A DNA stretch of 64,000 nucleotides from Pseudomonas sp. ZH-FAD (GCF_002803095.1 NZ_PGLR01000013.1:1-64000), one strand, 5' to 3'. Shown: positions 29,895 to 42,043, numbered from the stretch's first letter. Numbers and translations: made by a program. The notes: generated from the letters alone by a model not told the origin.

Positions 29895-30779
29895 ATGAGC
29901 AACTGGTTGGTAGACAAACTCATTCCCTCGATCATGCGTTCCGAGGTGAAGAAGAGCTCTGTGCCCGAGGGCCTGTGGCACAAATGTCCGTCCTGTGATG
30001 CCGTGCTCTACCGTCCTGAGCTGGAAAAGACACTCGATGTCTGCCCCAAGTGCAATCACCACATGCGTATCGGTGCTCGTGCGCGTATCGACCTTTTCCT
30101 CGATGCCGAGGGGCGCGAGGAGATCGGTGCCGATCTCGAGCCGGTCGACCGCCTGAAATTCCGCGACAGCAAGAAATACAAGGATCGTCTGGCCGGTGCG
30201 CAGAAGCAGACTGGCGAGAAAGACGCGCTGATCTCCATGAGCGGCACCCTCGAAGGTATGCCGATCGCCGTTTGCGCCTTCGAGTTCTCCTTCATGGGTG
30301 GCTCCATGGGCGCCATCGTTGGCGAGCGTTTCGTTCAGGCAGCCAATGTCGCACTGGAAAAACGCTGTCCGCTGGTGTGCTTCTCGGCTTCCGGCGGCGC
30401 GCGCATGCAGGAAGCGCTGATCTCGCTGATGCAGATGGCCAAGACTTCCGCCGCCCTGGCGCGCCTGCGTGAAGAAGGCCTGCCGTTCATCTCGGTGCTG
30501 ACTGACCCGGTCTATGGTGGTGTTTCCGCCAGCCTGGCGATGCTTGGAGATGTCATCGTGGCCGAGCCGAAGGCGCTGATCGGTTTTGCCGGCCCGCGCG
30601 TGATCGAGCAGACCGTGCGCGAGAAACTGCCGGAAGGCTTCCAGCGTAGCGAGTTCCTGCTGGAGCATGGCGCCATCGACATGATCATTTCGCGCAATGA
30701 ACTGCGTCCGCGCCTGGCGCGTCTGCTTGCGCAGATGATGAATCGTCCCTCTCCGGTTTCCCTGCCGGCCACTGCATGA
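29895..30779 (+). CDS. accD: acetyl-CoA carboxylase carboxyltransferase, beta subunit
   Basis: Transfers carboxyl from biotin to acetyl-CoA, making malonyl-CoA for fatty-acid synthesis, together with AccA. The 294-residue protein begins with a zinc ribbon (CPSC...CPKC, about residues 30-55), then the crotonase-like carboxyltransferase fold with [26 protein letters not shown] and [15 protein letters not shown]. Its final ATGA overlaps the folC start by four bases, so the two are translationally coupled, the usual arrangement in proteobacteria. Confidence 0.97.
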   Translation: MSNWLVDKLIPSIMRSEVKKSSVPEGLWHKCPSCDAVLYRPELEKTLDVCPKCNHHMRIGARARIDLFLDAEGREEIGADLEPVDRLKFRDSKKYKDRLAGAQKQTGEKDALISMSGTLEGMPIAVCAFEFSFMGGSMGAIVGERFVQAANVALEKRCPLVCFSASGGARMQEALISLMQMAKTSAALARLREEGLPFISVLTDPVYGGVSASLAMLGDVIVAEPKALIGFAGPRVIEQTVREKLPEGFQRSEFLLEHGAIDMIISRNELRPRLARLLAQMMNRPSPVSLPATA

Positions 30780-32053
30780 CCGAACGTAGCCTGGGCGAGT
30801 GGCTCGCCTACCTCGAGCAGTTGCATCCGTCGGCCATCGACATGGGGCTGGAGCGCTCGCGTGAGGTGGCGCAGCGGCTCGGCCTGGGCAAACCTGCGCC
30901 ATTGGTGGTTACCGTCACCGGTACCAATGGCAAGGGCTCTACCTGCGCCTTTCTCGCCAGCCTGATCGCAGCCCAGGGGCAGCGTGTCGGTGTCTACAGT
31001 TCACCGCACCTGCTGCGTTACAACGAGCGTGTGTTGCTGGATGGGCGCGAGGCGAGCGATGAAGAGCTGTGTCAGGCTTTCACCGCGGTCGAGGCCGCGC
31101 GTGGTGAAATTTCCCTGACCTATTTCGAGATGGGTACGCTGGCGGCCTTCTGGCTGTTCGAACGTGCTCAGCTGGATGCTGTGGTGCTCGAGGTCGGCCT
31201 CGGTGGGCGCCTGGATGCGGTGAACCTGGTCGATGCCGATCTGGCTCTGATCACCAGCATTGGTCTGGATCACGCTGACTGGCTGGGTGATACCCGTGAA
31301 TCGGTCGCCTTCGAAAAGGCCGGGATCATGCGCGCCGGCATGCCTGCGTTGTGCGGTGATCTCGATCCACCGCAGCCCTTGCTGCAGCAGGCCGTCATGT
31401 TGGACACGCCGTTGTTCCTGCGCGGTCGTGACTATGATCTGAATGTGCAAGCGCAGGACTGGTCCTGGTATGGTCTTGACGTAAAAGGTCAGGTTCTGCG
31501 ACTCGAGCAACTGCCGCTTCTTGATCTGCCGATGGAAAACGCGGCGCTGGCGTTGCAGGCCTATGCGCTTCTGCCGCTGCCGTGGAATCACCAGCAGATC
31601 GTTCAGGCCCTGCTCGCCACGCGGGTAACCGGGCGTCTGGATCGTCGTGCGCTGGATTGGCGAGGCAAGTCACTCACACTGTTGCTCGATGTTGGGCATA
31701 ATCCTCATGCCGCCGATTATCTGGCGCAGCGCCTGGAGAGTCGTCCGCTGGCCGGGCAGCGCTGGGCGGTGTTCGGTTTGTTGGCCGACAAGGATCTGCC
31801 CGGCGTGGTGTCACCGCTTCTGAGTCTGGTTGCTGGTTGGGCTGTGGCGCCGCTGGATACGCCGCGTTCACGCTCTGCCGATGACCTGGCCGAGCACCTG
31901 CGGGGGCAGGGCGCGGCGGTGGTGCAGTACCCGGATGTGCGTACTGCGCTCGATGCGCAGTGCGAGCAGGCGGCAGAGGGTGACGAGATACTGTTGTTCG
32001 GATCGTTTTTCTGCGTGGCCGAGGCCCTGGATTGGCTGGCCCGCCCGGCTTGA
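30776..32053 (+). CDS. folC: bifunctional folylpolyglutamate / dihydrofolate synthase
   Basis: Adds glutamate to dihydropteroate and polyglutamylates folates, using ATP. The 425-residue Mur-ligase-type protein has the P-loop [17 protein letters not shown] (about 47-63), the omega loop [27 protein letters not shown] and the GHNPHA motif of the C-terminal domain (about 305). It overlaps accD by four bases and is followed after 14 bases by a SPOR-domain gene. Start and length match the family. Confidence 0.96.
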   Translation: MTERSLGEWLAYLEQLHPSAIDMGLERSREVAQRLGLGKPAPLVVTVTGTNGKGSTCAFLASLIAAQGQRVGVYSSPHLLRYNERVLLDGREASDEELCQAFTAVEAARGEISLTYFEMGTLAAFWLFERAQLDAVVLEVGLGGRLDAVNLVDADLALITSIGLDHADWLGDTRESVAFEKAGIMRAGMPALCGDLDPPQPLLQQAVMLDTPLFLRGRDYDLNVQAQDWSWYGLDVKGQVLRLEQLPLLDLPMENAALALQAYALLPLPWNHQQIVQALLATRVTGRLDRRALDWRGKSLTLLLDVGHNPHAADYLAQRLESRPLAGQRWAVFGLLADKDLPGVVSPLLSLVAGWAVAPLDTPRSRSADDLAEHLRGQGAAVVQYPDVRTALDAQCEQAAEGDEILLFGSFFCVAEALDWLARPA

Positions 32054-32067
32054 TAAGGGGATTGGGG

Positions 32068-32685
32068 ATGGCAATGCTGGACAGTGGGCTCAAGCAGCGC
32101 ATGGTCGGTGCTCTGGTGCTGGTGGCGCTGGCGGTGATTTTCCTGCCCATGCTGCTGTCGCGCGAAGACGAGATGCGCCGTGTGGTCGTGGATGCGCCGG
32201 CCATGCCGCAAGCGCCGGCTACTGCCGAGATCATCGTGCAGCCTGCCGAGGTCGTTGAGCCCGAGGAATTGCCGCAGGAGCCGGTTCCCGTCGAAGAGGT
32301 GGAGCCTCAGATCGTCGAGGTGCCTGAGCAGCCCAAGCCGACCGCGCCGCCTGTCGCGCAGCAGAGCAAGCCCGATCCGGTCAAGACCGAACAGGCGGCG
32401 AGCGCTGCTCCTGCCAAGCCGGAAGGCCGCCTGGACGCCAACAGTCTGCCGATCAGCTGGTCAGTGCAGTTGGCCAGTCTGTCCAGTCGCGCTGGCGCGG
32501 AAAATCTGCAGAAAACGCTGCGCAGTCAGGGCTACAATGCCTATATCCGTACCTTCGACGGCATGAATCGGGTGTTTGTCGGTCCGTTGATCGAGCGCGC
32601 CGAGGCCGAGCGTCTGCGTGACCAGCTCAACCGCCAGCACAAACTCAGCGGTTTTGTCGTGCGCTTCCAGCCGGAAGCAGGCTAA
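32068..32685 (+). CDS. SPOR-domain cell-division-associated membrane protein
   Basis: A 205-residue inner-membrane protein of DedD type. Residues about 9-28 (MVGALVLVALAVIFLPMLL preceded by LKQR) form the anchor, then a Pro/Glu/Val-rich periplasmic linker (about 50-125) and a C-terminal SPOR domain (about 128-203, SWSVQLASLSSRAGAENLQKTL) that binds denuded septal peptidoglycan. The start MAMLDSGLKQR at 32068 matches the DedD family; the longer frame reads back into folC. The folC-dedD-cvpA-purF order is conserved in gamma-proteobacteria, and it likely joins the same transcript. Confidence 0.9.
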   Translation: MAMLDSGLKQRMVGALVLVALAVIFLPMLLSREDEMRRVVVDAPAMPQAPATAEIIVQPAEVVEPEELPQEPVPVEEVEPQIVEVPEQPKPTAPPVAQQSKPDPVKTEQAASAAPAKPEGRLDANSLPISWSVQLASLSSRAGAENLQKTLRSQGYNAYIRTFDGMNRVFVGPLIERAEAERLRDQLNRQHKLSGFVVRFQPEAG

Positions 32686-32771
32686 GCACGCAAGGGACTT
32701 TGCAGCGCCTGGTTACCCGATGCGCCGGGCTCTGCTAAAATGCTCCGCCTTTTCCGCTGGTAGGCCGCACC

Positions 32772-33293
32772 GTGGTATTCACCTGGGTCGATTGGGCGAT
32801 CATCGCCGTCATCGCCATTTCTAGTTTGATCAGTCTCAAGCGCGGCTTCGTCAAGGAAGCCCTGTCGCTGCTGACCTGGATCATCGCAGGTGTGGTCGCC
32901 TGGATGTTCGGTGGCGCACTGGCCCAGCATCTCGTCGAATTTATCGAAACGCCTTCCGCGCGGGTCATTGCAGCCTGTGCCATTCTCTTCATCGCCACCT
33001 TGCTGGTGGGCGCTCTGGTCAATTTCCTCATCGGTGAGCTGATCCGCGTGACTGGCCTGTCAGGCACCGACCGTTTTCTCGGCATGGTATTCGGCGCCGC
33101 ACGTGGTGGTTTGTTGGTGGTGCTGCTGGTCGGGCTGATCAGCCTGGCGCCAGTGGAGCAGGATACGTGGTGGCAACAGTCGCAACTGGTGCCGCATTTT
33201 CTGATGGTCGCCGACTGGTCGAAGAACCTCATTCTGGGGTGGTCCGATCAGTGGTTTACCGGTGGATCGGCTCACCCAGCTGATCTGCTTTAA
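32772..33293 (+). CDS. cvpA: CvpA-family inner-membrane protein
   Basis: Four-helix membrane protein (helices near 5-25, 30-50, 65-85 and 105-125) named for colicin V production and placed before purF in many bacteria; its molecular role is not settled. The 173-residue protein begins with GTG at 32772 (VFTWVDWAIIAVIAISSLISLKRG in family form), and no ATG lies suitably upstream. The conserved RGFVKEALSLLTWI and GTDRFLGMVFGAARG segments are present. The gap to the SPOR gene is 86 bases and to purF 75 bases. Confidence 0.93.
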   Translation: MVFTWVDWAIIAVIAISSLISLKRGFVKEALSLLTWIIAGVVAWMFGGALAQHLVEFIETPSARVIAACAILFIATLLVGALVNFLIGELIRVTGLSGTDRFLGMVFGAARGGLLVVLLVGLISLAPVEQDTWWQQSQLVPHFLMVADWSKNLILGWSDQWFTGGSAHPADLL

Positions 33294-33368
33294 AAGAGTG
33301 GCCGCTGCGGAGTAACCGCTGCATCGGTCGCTGAATTAGCCTGAACTATCTAGCAGGGGTCGTGGCAC

Positions 33369-34877
33369 ATGTGTGGCATCGTCGGTATCGTCGGTAAATC
33401 GAATGTCAATCAGGCGCTGTATGACGGGCTCACCGTCCTTCAGCACCGCGGCCAGGATGCTGCCGGTATTGTCACCAGCCATGATGGCCGCCTGTTCCTG
33501 CGCAAGGACAACGGCCTGGTGCGTGACGTGTTCCAGCAGCGCCACATGCAGCGCCTGGTCGGCCATATGGGCATCGGCCATGTGCGCTACCCGACCGCTG
33601 GCAGCTCCAGCTCGGCCGAGGCTCAGCCGTTCTACGTCAACTCGCCGTACGGCATCACCCTGGCGCACAACGGCAACCTGACCAACGTCGAGCAGTTGGC
33701 CAAGGAAATCTACGAGTCCGATCTGCGTCACGTGAACACCAACTCCGATTCGGAAGTGCTGCTCAACGTGTTCGCCCATGAGTTGGCCCAGCGCGGCAAG
33801 CTGCAGCCGACCGAAGAAGATGTGTTCGCCGCCGTCACCCACGTGCACGAGCGCTGCCTGGGTGGTTACGCCGTCGTCGCGATGATCACCGGCTATGGCA
33901 TCGTCGGTTTCCGCGACCCTAACGGCATCCGACCGATCGTTTTCGGCCAGCGCCATACCGATGAAGGCGTCGAGTACATGATCGCGTCCGAGAGCGTATC
34001 GCTGGACGTGCTCGGCTTCACCCTGATCCGCGACCTGGCGCCGGGCGAGGCGGTCTACATCACCGAAGAGGGCAAGCTGTTCACCCGTCAGTGCGCGGCC
34101 AACCCGCAGTATGCGCCCTGCATCTTCGAGCACGTTTATCTGGCGCGCCCGGACTCGATCATGGACGGTATCTCGGTGTACAAGGCGCGTCTGCGCATGG
34201 GCGAGAAGCTGGCCGACAAGATCCTGCGCGAGCGTCCGGATCATGACATCGACGTGGTCATCCCGATTCCTGACACCAGTCGTACCGCAGCGTTGGAGCT
34301 GGCCAATCACCTGGGTGTGAAATTCCGCGAAGGTTTCGTCAAGAACCGCTACATCGGCCGTACCTTCATCATGCCCGGCCAGGCGGCGCGCAAGAAATCC
34401 GTACGGCAGAAGCTCAACGCCATCGAGCTGGAGTTCCGCGGCAAGAACGTGATGCTGGTGGACGACTCCATCGTACGTGGCACGACCTGCAAGCAGATCA
34501 TTCAGATGGCCCGCGAGGCCGGCGCGAAGAATGTCTACTTCTGCTCGGCAGCCCCGGCAGTGCGCTACCCGAACGTCTACGGTATCGACATGCCCAGCGC
34601 CCATGAGCTGATTGCCCATGGTCGTACCACCGAGGAAGTCTGCGAGCTGATCGGTGCCGACTGGCTGGTTTATCAGGACCTGCCGGACCTGATCGAAGCG
34701 GTCAGCGGCAGCAAGAAGATCAAGATCGACAACTTCGACTGCGCGGTGTTCGACGGCAAGTACGTCACTGGCGACGTAGATGAGGCCTACCTGGATAAAA
34801 TCGAGCAGGCGCGCAACGATGCCAGCAAGGTCAAGTCGCAGGCAGTCAGCGCGATCATCGATCTGTATAACAACTGA
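33369..34877 (+). CDS. purF: amidophosphoribosyltransferase
   Basis: First committed step of purine synthesis: PRPP plus glutamine gives phosphoribosylamine. The 502-residue protein starts Met-Cys-Gly-Ile-Val, with Cys2 as the N-terminal glutamine nucleophile after Met removal. The glutaminase half (1-230) is followed by the phosphoribosyltransferase half with the PRPP loop [17 protein letters not shown] (about 360-376). A four-cysteine iron-sulfur set is not evident, as in E. coli PurF. It follows cvpA as in E. coli. Confidence 0.97.
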   Translation: MCGIVGIVGKSNVNQALYDGLTVLQHRGQDAAGIVTSHDGRLFLRKDNGLVRDVFQQRHMQRLVGHMGIGHVRYPTAGSSSSAEAQPFYVNSPYGITLAHNGNLTNVEQLAKEIYESDLRHVNTNSDSEVLLNVFAHELAQRGKLQPTEEDVFAAVTHVHERCLGGYAVVAMITGYGIVGFRDPNGIRPIVFGQRHTDEGVEYMIASESVSLDVLGFTLIRDLAPGEAVYITEEGKLFTRQCAANPQYAPCIFEHVYLARPDSIMDGISVYKARLRMGEKLADKILRERPDHDIDVVIPIPDTSRTAALELANHLGVKFREGFVKNRYIGRTFIMPGQAARKKSVRQKLNAIELEFRGKNVMLVDDSIVRGTTCKQIIQMAREAGAKNVYFCSAAPAVRYPNVYGIDMPSAHELIAHGRTTEEVCELIGADWLVYQDLPDLIEAVSGSKKIKIDNFDCAVFDGKYVTGDVDEAYLDKIEQARNDASKVKSQAVSAIIDLYNN

Positions 34878-34887
34878 TTGGAGCGGA

Positions 34888-34911
34888 CAGGGCAGTAGTC
34901 CTGCCCTTTTT
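34888..34911 (+). terminator. terminator after purF
   Basis: AGGGCAG and CTGCCCT with a TAGTC loop, followed by a T run (34907-34911). It lies 10 bases after the purF stop and 13 bases before metZ. Confidence 0.85.
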
Positions 34912-34924
34912 GTGAGGTAGCGAT

Positions 34925-36136
34925 ATGGCTGTGGAATGGGAAGCCGGCAGGCTTGATAGTGACCTGGATGGCGTAGGCTTCGACACCCTGGCGGTGCGTG
35001 CCGGCCAGCACCGTTCGCCTGAGGGTGAGCATGGCGAAGCGTTGTACCTGACGTCCAGTTACGTGTTCCGTACCGCTGCCGATGCCGCCGCGCGTTTTGC
35101 TGGCGAAGTGCCGGGCAACGTCTATTCGCGCTATACCAACCCTACCGTGCGTACCTTCGAAGAGCGCATTGCCGCACTGGAAGGCGCCGAGCAGGCGGTG
35201 GCCACTGCCTCCGGTATGTCGGCGATTCTTGCCATTGTCATGAGCCTGTGCAGTGGCGGTGACCATGTATTGGTGTCGCGCAGCGTATTCGGTTCGACCA
35301 TCAGCCTGTTCGAGAAGTACCTCAAGCGCTTTGGCATCGAAGTGGATTACGTACCGCTGGCGGATCTGGATGCCTGGCAGGGCGCCTTCAAACCCAACAC
35401 CAAGCTGTTGTTCGTCGAATCGCCTTCCAACCCGCTGGCCGAACTGGTGGATATCGCCGCACTGGCGGAGATCGCCCATGCTCGCGGCGCGCTGCTGGCG
35501 GTGGACAACTGTTTCTGCACGCCGGCCCTGCAACAGCCGCTGAAACTTGGCGCCGACATCGTCATGCATTCGGCGACCAAGTACATCGACGGCCAGGGCC
35601 GTGGTCTGGGCGGTGTGGTTGCCGGTCGCAGTGAGCAGATGAAGGAAGTGGTGGGTTTCCTGCGTACTGCCGGGCCGACCCTCAGCCCGTTCAACGCCTG
35701 GATGTTCGTCAAGGGCCTGGAAACCCTGCGCATCCGTATGCGTGCGCAGAGTGAGAGTGCCCTGCAGCTGGCGCTGTGGCTGGAGCAACAGCCGCAGGTC
35801 GAGCGCGTGCATTACGCCGGTCTGCCCAGCCATCCGCAGCACGAGCTGGCGAAAAAGCAGCAGAGCGCCTTCGGTGCGGTGGTCAGTTTCGAGGTCAAGG
35901 GCGGCCGTGATGCCGCCTGGAAGGTGATCGATGGCACTCGCGTCATTTCGATCACCACTAACCTCGGCGACACCAAGACCACCGTCGCCCATCCGGCTAC
36001 CACCTCGCATGGCCGCCTGACCCCGCAGGAGCGGGCCAATGCCGGCATTCGCGACAACCTGATCCGCGTCGCTGTGGGCTTGGAGGAGCTGGAAGACCTC
36101 AAGACAGATCTGGCGCGCGGCCTGGCTGCGCTCTGA
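34925..36136 (+). CDS. metZ: O-succinylhomoserine sulfhydrylase
   Basis: PLP enzyme making homocysteine directly from O-succinylhomoserine and sulfide, the Pseudomonas route to methionine. The 403-residue Cys/Met-metabolism enzyme binds PLP at Lys219 in [32 protein letters not shown] and [12 protein letters not shown] complete the active site. The family assignment to MetZ rather than MetB or MetY rests on the start [15 protein letters not shown] and the purF-metZ gene order. An SDR gene starts three bases after its stop codon. Confidence 0.95.
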   Translation: MAVEWEAGRLDSDLDGVGFDTLAVRAGQHRSPEGEHGEALYLTSSYVFRTAADAAARFAGEVPGNVYSRYTNPTVRTFEERIAALEGAEQAVATASGMSAILAIVMSLCSGGDHVLVSRSVFGSTISLFEKYLKRFGIEVDYVPLADLDAWQGAFKPNTKLLFVESPSNPLAELVDIAALAEIAHARGALLAVDNCFCTPALQQPLKLGADIVMHSATKYIDGQGRGLGGVVAGRSEQMKEVVGFLRTAGPTLSPFNAWMFVKGLETLRIRMRAQSESALQLALWLEQQPQVERVHYAGLPSHPQHELAKKQQSAFGAVVSFEVKGGRDAAWKVIDGTRVISITTNLGDTKTTVAHPATTSHGRLTPQERANAGIRDNLIRVAVGLEELEDLKTDLARGLAAL

Positions 36137-36138
36137 GC

Positions 36139-36915
36139 ATGCTGGAGTGGGGGGCAAATGACACGCCCAACAACGGGCGTGTCGCGCTGGTCACCGGGGC
36201 CGCGCGTGGCATCGGCCTGGGTATCAGTGCCTGGCTGATCACCGAGGGTTGGCAGGTGGTGCTGGCCGACGTGGATCGTGAGCGGGGCTCCAGGGTTGCG
36301 CGTGTGCTGGGAAACAATGCCTGGTTCGTCGCCATGGACGTAGCCAGGGAAGATCAGGTCAGTGTCGGTGTTGCCGAGATACTCGGTCAGTTCGGCCGCC
36401 TCGATGCGCTGGTGTGCAATGCGGCTATCTCCGATCCGCACACCCCGCCGCTGGAGTCGCTCGATCTCAAGCGCTGGAATCGTACGCTGGCGGTCAACCT
36501 GACCGGTGCCATGCTGCTGGCCAAGCACTGCGCGCCGTATCTGCGTGGGCATCGCGGCGCCATCGTCAACATCGCCTCGACCCGAGCCAGTCAGTCCGAG
36601 GCCGATTGCGAGGCCTACGCTGCTAGCAAGGGCGGCCTCGTTGCGCTCACGCATGCGCTGTCGATCAGCCTGGGACCGGAGGTGAGAGTCAACTGCGTCA
36701 GCCCTGGTTGGATCGACGCTCGTGACCCGTCGCAGCAACGCCTGGAACCACTATCGGTGTTCGATCATGCGCAGCATCCGGTCGGCCGTGTCGGCACGGT
36801 AGAGGATGTCGCGGCGCAGGTCGCCTGGCTGCTCTCCGATGCGGCCGGTTTCGTCACCGGGCAGGAGTTCGTCATCGATGGCGGCATGAGTCGCAAGATG
36901 ATCTATCAGGATTGA
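36139..36915 (+). CDS. short-chain dehydrogenase/reductase
   Basis: NAD(P)-dependent oxidoreductase of 258 residues with the dinucleotide motif [10 protein letters not shown] (about 20), NAAIS (about 95), the catalytic serine in [10 protein letters not shown] and the YAASKGG active-site Tyr-Lys pair (about 160-166). The ending [12 protein letters not shown] is typical for the conserved Pseudomonas protein I recall after metZ (PA3106). Its start lies three bases after the metZ stop, implying co-transcription. The substrate is unknown and methionine-related function should not be assumed. Confidence 0.88.
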   Translation: MLEWGANDTPNNGRVALVTGAARGIGLGISAWLITEGWQVVLADVDRERGSRVARVLGNNAWFVAMDVAREDQVSVGVAEILGQFGRLDALVCNAAISDPHTPPLESLDLKRWNRTLAVNLTGAMLLAKHCAPYLRGHRGAIVNIASTRASQSEADCEAYAASKGGLVALTHALSISLGPEVRVNCVSPGWIDARDPSQQRLEPLSVFDHAQHPVGRVGTVEDVAAQVAWLLSDAAGFVTGQEFVIDGGMSRKMIYQD

Positions 36916-36971
36916 GCGGGGCAGGTTGGCGTTCTTGGCGTAATTCCGCTCTCTTAAGGTTGTAGTCTGAT

Positions 36972-37013
36972 GCTCCCCTCTCCCATTTATGGGAGAGGGG
37001 CTGGGGGAGAGGG
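36972..37013. repeat. CTCCCCTCTCCC inverted repeat
   Basis: CTCCCCTCTCCC, a short loop and GGGAGAGGGG form a stem followed by CTGGGGGAGAGGG. The same unit in the opposite orientation is at 56649-56690. It lies at the boundary between the SDR and etfQO regions. Confidence 0.8.
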
Positions 37014-37066
37014 CCGAAATCGCTGCGAAACTGCCAGCTTTCCCCTCTCCGAATGCGGCCCGCCCT

Positions 37067-37106
37067 AAAACGAGAAAGGGCTCCCGTGGGAGCCCTTTCT
37101 CGTTTT
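37067..37106. terminator. bidirectional terminator between SDR and etfQO
   Basis: A perfect 19-bp stem, AAAACGAGAAAGGGCTCCC and its exact complement, with a two-base GT centre and A/T runs on both sides. It can end transcripts from both converging genes; it starts three bases after the etfQO stop codon. Confidence 0.93.
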
Positions 37107-37109
37107 GCG

Positions 37110-38774
<1,665 letters not shown>

Positions 38775-38880
38775 AGGCTATCTCCTACTCAAGGCTCTTC
38801 GATATTTTATGTTGGAGGGCGCGGCTCGCTCCCTAAGCACGGCGTGGGCATTATATCTACACCCTCTCAGCGGGCCAATA

Positions 38881-38918
38881 CAAACGTTTGTTTGAATTTT
38901 CTGTAGGCCTGTTAGAAT
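38881..38918. promoter_or_regulatory. PsrA-like operator and etfBA promoter
   Basis: CAAACGTTTGTTTG (38881-38894) contains CAAAC-N4-GTTTG, the form of the PsrA (fatty-acid-responsive TetR) operator, with an overlapping dyad CAAACGTTTG. A promoter-like TTTGAA (38891) and TAGAAT (38913-38918) with 16-base spacing overlaps it. The rest of the 324-base gap between etfQO and etfB holds the long etfB leader and nothing else I can identify. Confidence 0.7.
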
Positions 38919-39098
38919 CCTACTACATCGCGGATGACCGGCCAGTTCGCTGTATTGACCGGGCCAGGCCGCGGGGTCAAGATACGGGCGGTTTTGCGCT
39001 CGCCGTCTGAGCTGAAAGGTTGGTTGCGGCCGATTTTGCATCACCGGCCAGGCTCGCCTTGGCGACATTCTTATTCACCGGAGAGTAACGAGGAATCC

Positions 39099-39848
39099 AT
39101 GAAGGTTCTTGTAGCTGTCAAACGAGTGGTTGACTACAACGTCAAGGTTCGCGTCAAGGCGGACAACAGCGGCGTCGACCTCGCCAACGTCAAGATGTCC
39201 ATGAACCCCTTCTGCGAAATCGCCGTGGAAGAAGCCGTACGCCTGAAGGAGAAAGGCGTGGCGAGCGAAATCGTCGTCGTCTCCATCGGCCCGGCTACCG
39301 CCCAGGAGCAACTGCGCACCGCGCTGGCTCTGGGTGCCGACCGCGCCATCCTGGTCGAATCCAATGACGAGCTGAACTCCCTGGCCGTGGCCAAGCTGCT
39401 CAAGGCAGTGGTCGACAAGGAGCAGCCGCAGCTGGTGATCATGGGCAAGCAGGCCATCGACAGCGACAACAACCAGACCGGCCAGATGCTGGGCGCCCTG
39501 ACTGGCTTCGGCCAAGGCACCTTCGCCTCCAAGGTTGAAGTGGCTGGCGACAAGGTCAACGTCACCCGTGAGATCGATGGCGGTCTGCAGACCGTTGCGC
39601 TGAACCTGCCGGCGATCGTCACCACCGACCTGCGTCTGAACGAGCCGCGCTACGCGTCGCTGCCGAACATCATGAAGGCCAAGAAGAAGCCGCTGGAAAC
39701 CGTCACTCCGGACGCTCTGGGCGTTTCCACCGCCTCCACCGTCAAGACCCTGAAAGTCGAAGCACCGGCTGCTCGCAGCGCTGGCATCAAGGTCAAGTCC
39801 GTGGCTGAACTGGTCGAGAAACTGAAGAACGAGGCGAAGGTAATCTAA
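39099..39848 (+). CDS. etfB: electron transfer flavoprotein, beta subunit
   Basis: AMP-binding subunit of the soluble ETF dimer that accepts electrons from acyl-CoA dehydrogenases. The 249-residue product begins [20 protein letters not shown] and has the ETF-beta signature [11 protein letters not shown] and [22 protein letters not shown]. An in-frame extension to 38934 exists but the GAGGAATCC before 39099 and the family start settle it. The stop codon is followed directly by the etfA ATG, so the two are translationally coupled. Confidence 0.96.
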   Translation: MKVLVAVKRVVDYNVKVRVKADNSGVDLANVKMSMNPFCEIAVEEAVRLKEKGVASEIVVVSIGPATAQEQLRTALALGADRAILVESNDELNSLAVAKLLKAVVDKEQPQLVIMGKQAIDSDNNQTGQMLGALTGFGQGTFASKVEVAGDKVNVTREIDGGLQTVALNLPAIVTTDLRLNEPRYASLPNIMKAKKKPLETVTPDALGVSTASTVKTLKVEAPAARSAGIKVKSVAELVEKLKNEAKVI

Positions 39849-40778
39849 ATGACTATCCTGGTTATCGCTGAACACACCAATGCCGCTCTGGCTGCCGCCA
39901 CCCTGAACACCGTTGCTGCTGCGCAGAAAATCGGTGGCGACATTCACGTTCTGGTAGCCGGTGCCAACGCTGGCACTGCTGCCGAAGCCGCGGCCAAGAT
40001 CGCTGGCGTGGCCAAGGTTCTGGTTGCCGACAACGCTGCCTATGCCAACCAGCTGCCGGAGAACGTCGCTCCGCTGGTAGCCGAACTCGGCAAGGGCTAC
40101 AGCCACATCCTGGCTGCCGCCACCAGCAACGGCAAGAACATCCTGCCGCGCGTCGCTGCTGCCCTGGACGTCGATCAGATCTCCGAGATCATCGCCGTTG
40201 AAAGCGCCGACACCTTCAAGCGTCCGATCTATGCCGGTAACGCCATCGCCACTGTGCAGTCCTCGGCTGCCATCAAGGTGATCACCGTGCGTAGCACCGG
40301 TTTCGACGCCGCTGCTGCCGAAGGCGGCAGCGCTGCCGTTGAAGCCGTTTCCGGCCCGGCTGACGCCGGCAAGTCCGCCTTCGTTGGCGAGGAACTGGCC
40401 AAGTCCGACCGTCCGGAACTGACCGCTGCCAAGATCGTCGTTTCCGGCGGCCGTGGCATGGGCAATGGCGACAACTTCAAGCACCTGTACGCCCTGGCCG
40501 ACAAGCTGGGCGCTGCCGTCGGTGCTTCCCGCGCTGCCGTCGACGCCGGCTTCGTGCCGAACGACATGCAAGTCGGTCAGACCGGCAAGATCGTTGCGCC
40601 GCAGCTGTACATCGCCGTCGGTATCTCCGGCGCGATCCAGCACCTGGCGGGTATGAAGGACTCCAAGGTGATCGTTGCGATCAACAAGGACGAAGAGGCG
40701 CCGATCTTCCAGGTGGCTGACTACGGCCTGGTCGCCGACCTGTTCGAAGCCGTACCGGAGCTGGAGAAGTCGGTCTAA
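39849..40778 (+). CDS. etfA: electron transfer flavoprotein, alpha subunit
   Basis: FAD-binding subunit of ETF. The 309-residue protein starts [21 protein letters not shown]; the C-terminal FAD domain shows [35 protein letters not shown] and [28 protein letters not shown] (motifs quoted in parts of the family signature). It follows etfB without a gap and is closed by a strong terminator. Codon use is strongly biased to preferred GC-ending codons, as for highly expressed genes. Confidence 0.96.
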   Translation: MTILVIAEHTNAALAAATLNTVAAAQKIGGDIHVLVAGANAGTAAEAAAKIAGVAKVLVADNAAYANQLPENVAPLVAELGKGYSHILAAATSNGKNILPRVAAALDVDQISEIIAVESADTFKRPIYAGNAIATVQSSAAIKVITVRSTGFDAAAAEGGSAAVEAVSGPADAGKSAFVGEELAKSDRPELTAAKIVVSGGRGMGNGDNFKHLYALADKLGAAVGASRAAVDAGFVPNDMQVGQTGKIVAPQLYIAVGISGAIQHLAGMKDSKVIVAINKDEEAPIFQVADYGLVADLFEAVPELEKSV

Positions 40779-40794
40779 GCCGCTTCCCGCAACG

Positions 40795-40824
40795 AAAAAA
40801 CCCGCTCACCAGAGCGGGTTTTTT
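40795..40824 (+). terminator. terminator after etfA
   Basis: CCCGCTC, ACCA loop, GAGCGGG, flanked by six A residues and a TTTTTT run. It could also serve the converging hydrolase transcript. Confidence 0.93.
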
Positions 40825-40845
40825 ATTGCCTGCGTGTGCTCGGTG

Positions 40846-41772
40846 TCACTTCAGGCCTTCTAGAAACTGCCGGTAGAGCAGGGCGCTTTCCTCGGGGCGT
40901 TCGAGCATGGGGGCGTGACCGACGTTGTCCATGATCACCACGCTGGGTTTGCCTAGCAGCGGTTGCATGACCTCGATGCTGGATACGTCCAGCACCCGGT
41001 CCTGTTTGCCCCAAAGCAGCAGAGTGGGGACCTGGATTTTCGCCAGCTCGGGCTCCAATGGGATGGCGCGCTCCACCAGTTGCTTGAATACCCGTTCATA
41101 GTGCGCAGCCTTGGCCATGGAGCGCTCGCCCAGATATCGCTTGAGCGACTCGGGCAGATAGGGTGGTTCGACGAAGATGAATTGCAGCAGATTGTCGAAA
41201 TCCTGCGGTTGCTTGACCACCAGTGGATTGGGCGCACCACTGGTCAGCAATCGATACAGTTCGCTCTTGTGCGGGCTGTCAATTCCGGCGTTGGCCAATA
41301 GCGCCAGCGAACGAACACGATCCGGGTAGCGTGCCGCGAAGAGTGCGGCGATGTGTCCACCCATCGAATTGCCCAGCAGATGCGCCTGCTGGACGCCCAT
41401 GGCATCGAGAATATCCGCCAGCCGTTCGGCCTGGGTGCCGACATCGTAGCTGCCAGGTGGCAGGTCGCTGTCACCGAAGCCGGGCAGGTCCAATGCGATG
41501 ACGCGATAGTCCTTGGTCAGGTGGCGAGAAAAACGCAACCAGTTATCCTTGTCTGCAGCGAAACCGTGGAGCAACACCAGGGTTTCGCCACTCGCCGGTC
41601 CTCCCTGATAGTAATGGATGTTAAGATCGCGGACAGATAGCCGTTCGTGACTGAGCCCGGCGCGCTGTTGCTCTATCAGGCGCAGGCTGGTCAACTGAGT
41701 GGCCGGGAAGAAATACAGCGTTGCTGAGGCAGCGAGAAGCAGTAGCAGCAAAGCGAGCAGCAGTTTTTTCAT
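40846..41772 (-). CDS. membrane-anchored phospholipase/lipase (PlaF-like alpha/beta hydrolase)
   Basis: A 308-residue alpha/beta hydrolase with an uncleaved-looking N-terminal hydrophobic helix (about 4-22) and juxtamembrane segment. LLHGFAADKDNW (about 67-78) forms the oxyanion region, GNSMGG places the nucleophile at Ser136, GKQDRVLD holds the acid and NVGHAPMLERPE the catalytic His (about 280). The anchor, length and Ser position match PlaF (PA2949) of P. aeruginosa, an inner-membrane phospholipase A that remodels glycerophospholipids and dimerises through its anchor. In P. aeruginosa it is also near the etf genes, as I recall. It converges with etfA. Confidence 0.82.
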   Translation of the reverse strand: MKKLLLALLLLLLAASATLYFFPATQLTSLRLIEQQRAGLSHERLSVRDLNIHYYQGGPASGETLVLLHGFAADKDNWLRFSRHLTKDYRVIALDLPGFGDSDLPPGSYDVGTQAERLADILDAMGVQQAHLLGNSMGGHIAALFAARYPDRVRSLALLANAGIDSPHKSELYRLLTSGAPNPLVVKQPQDFDNLLQFIFVEPPYLPESLKRYLGERSMAKAAHYERVFKQLVERAIPLEPELAKIQVPTLLLWGKQDRVLDVSSIEVMQPLLGKPSVVIMDNVGHAPMLERPEESALLYRQFLEGLK

Positions 41773-41845
41773 GGCGCGTCCTTATCGCGAATTATTCCGG
41801 CGGCGCCACTAAGCTAGCATGAACACAGAGGATGCCGGGGTGCTA

Positions 41846-42002
41846 GGGTCTGTACGAAAAGTCGCCGAGCGAAGGTCAGGCGAGGCAAAAATAGGTGAGG
41901 AACGGACTGGGCTCGCATTCGAGTCTACGAGCTGTAAATGAGCATTCCGAGCCTGTTTTTAACGAAGCATCACCGAGCGCAGGCACTTTTTGTACAGAGC
42001 CC
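41846..42002. mobile_element. 157-bp element with terminal inverted repeats (MITE-like)
   Basis: GGGTCTGTACGAAAAGT (41846-41862) pairs with ACTTTTTGTACAGAGCCC (41985-42002) with only one mismatch and one inserted base. It has no open frame. The interior TGTAAATGAGCATT (41933-41946) and GTTTTTAACGAAGCA also occur, in the opposite strand, within the element at 13130. It lies in the 271-base gap between plaF-like and the solute-binding protein gene. Confidence 0.6.
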
Positions 42003-42043
42003 AAACCTATCCTGCCAATCAACGCATAAACCGAGAGTAGCCA

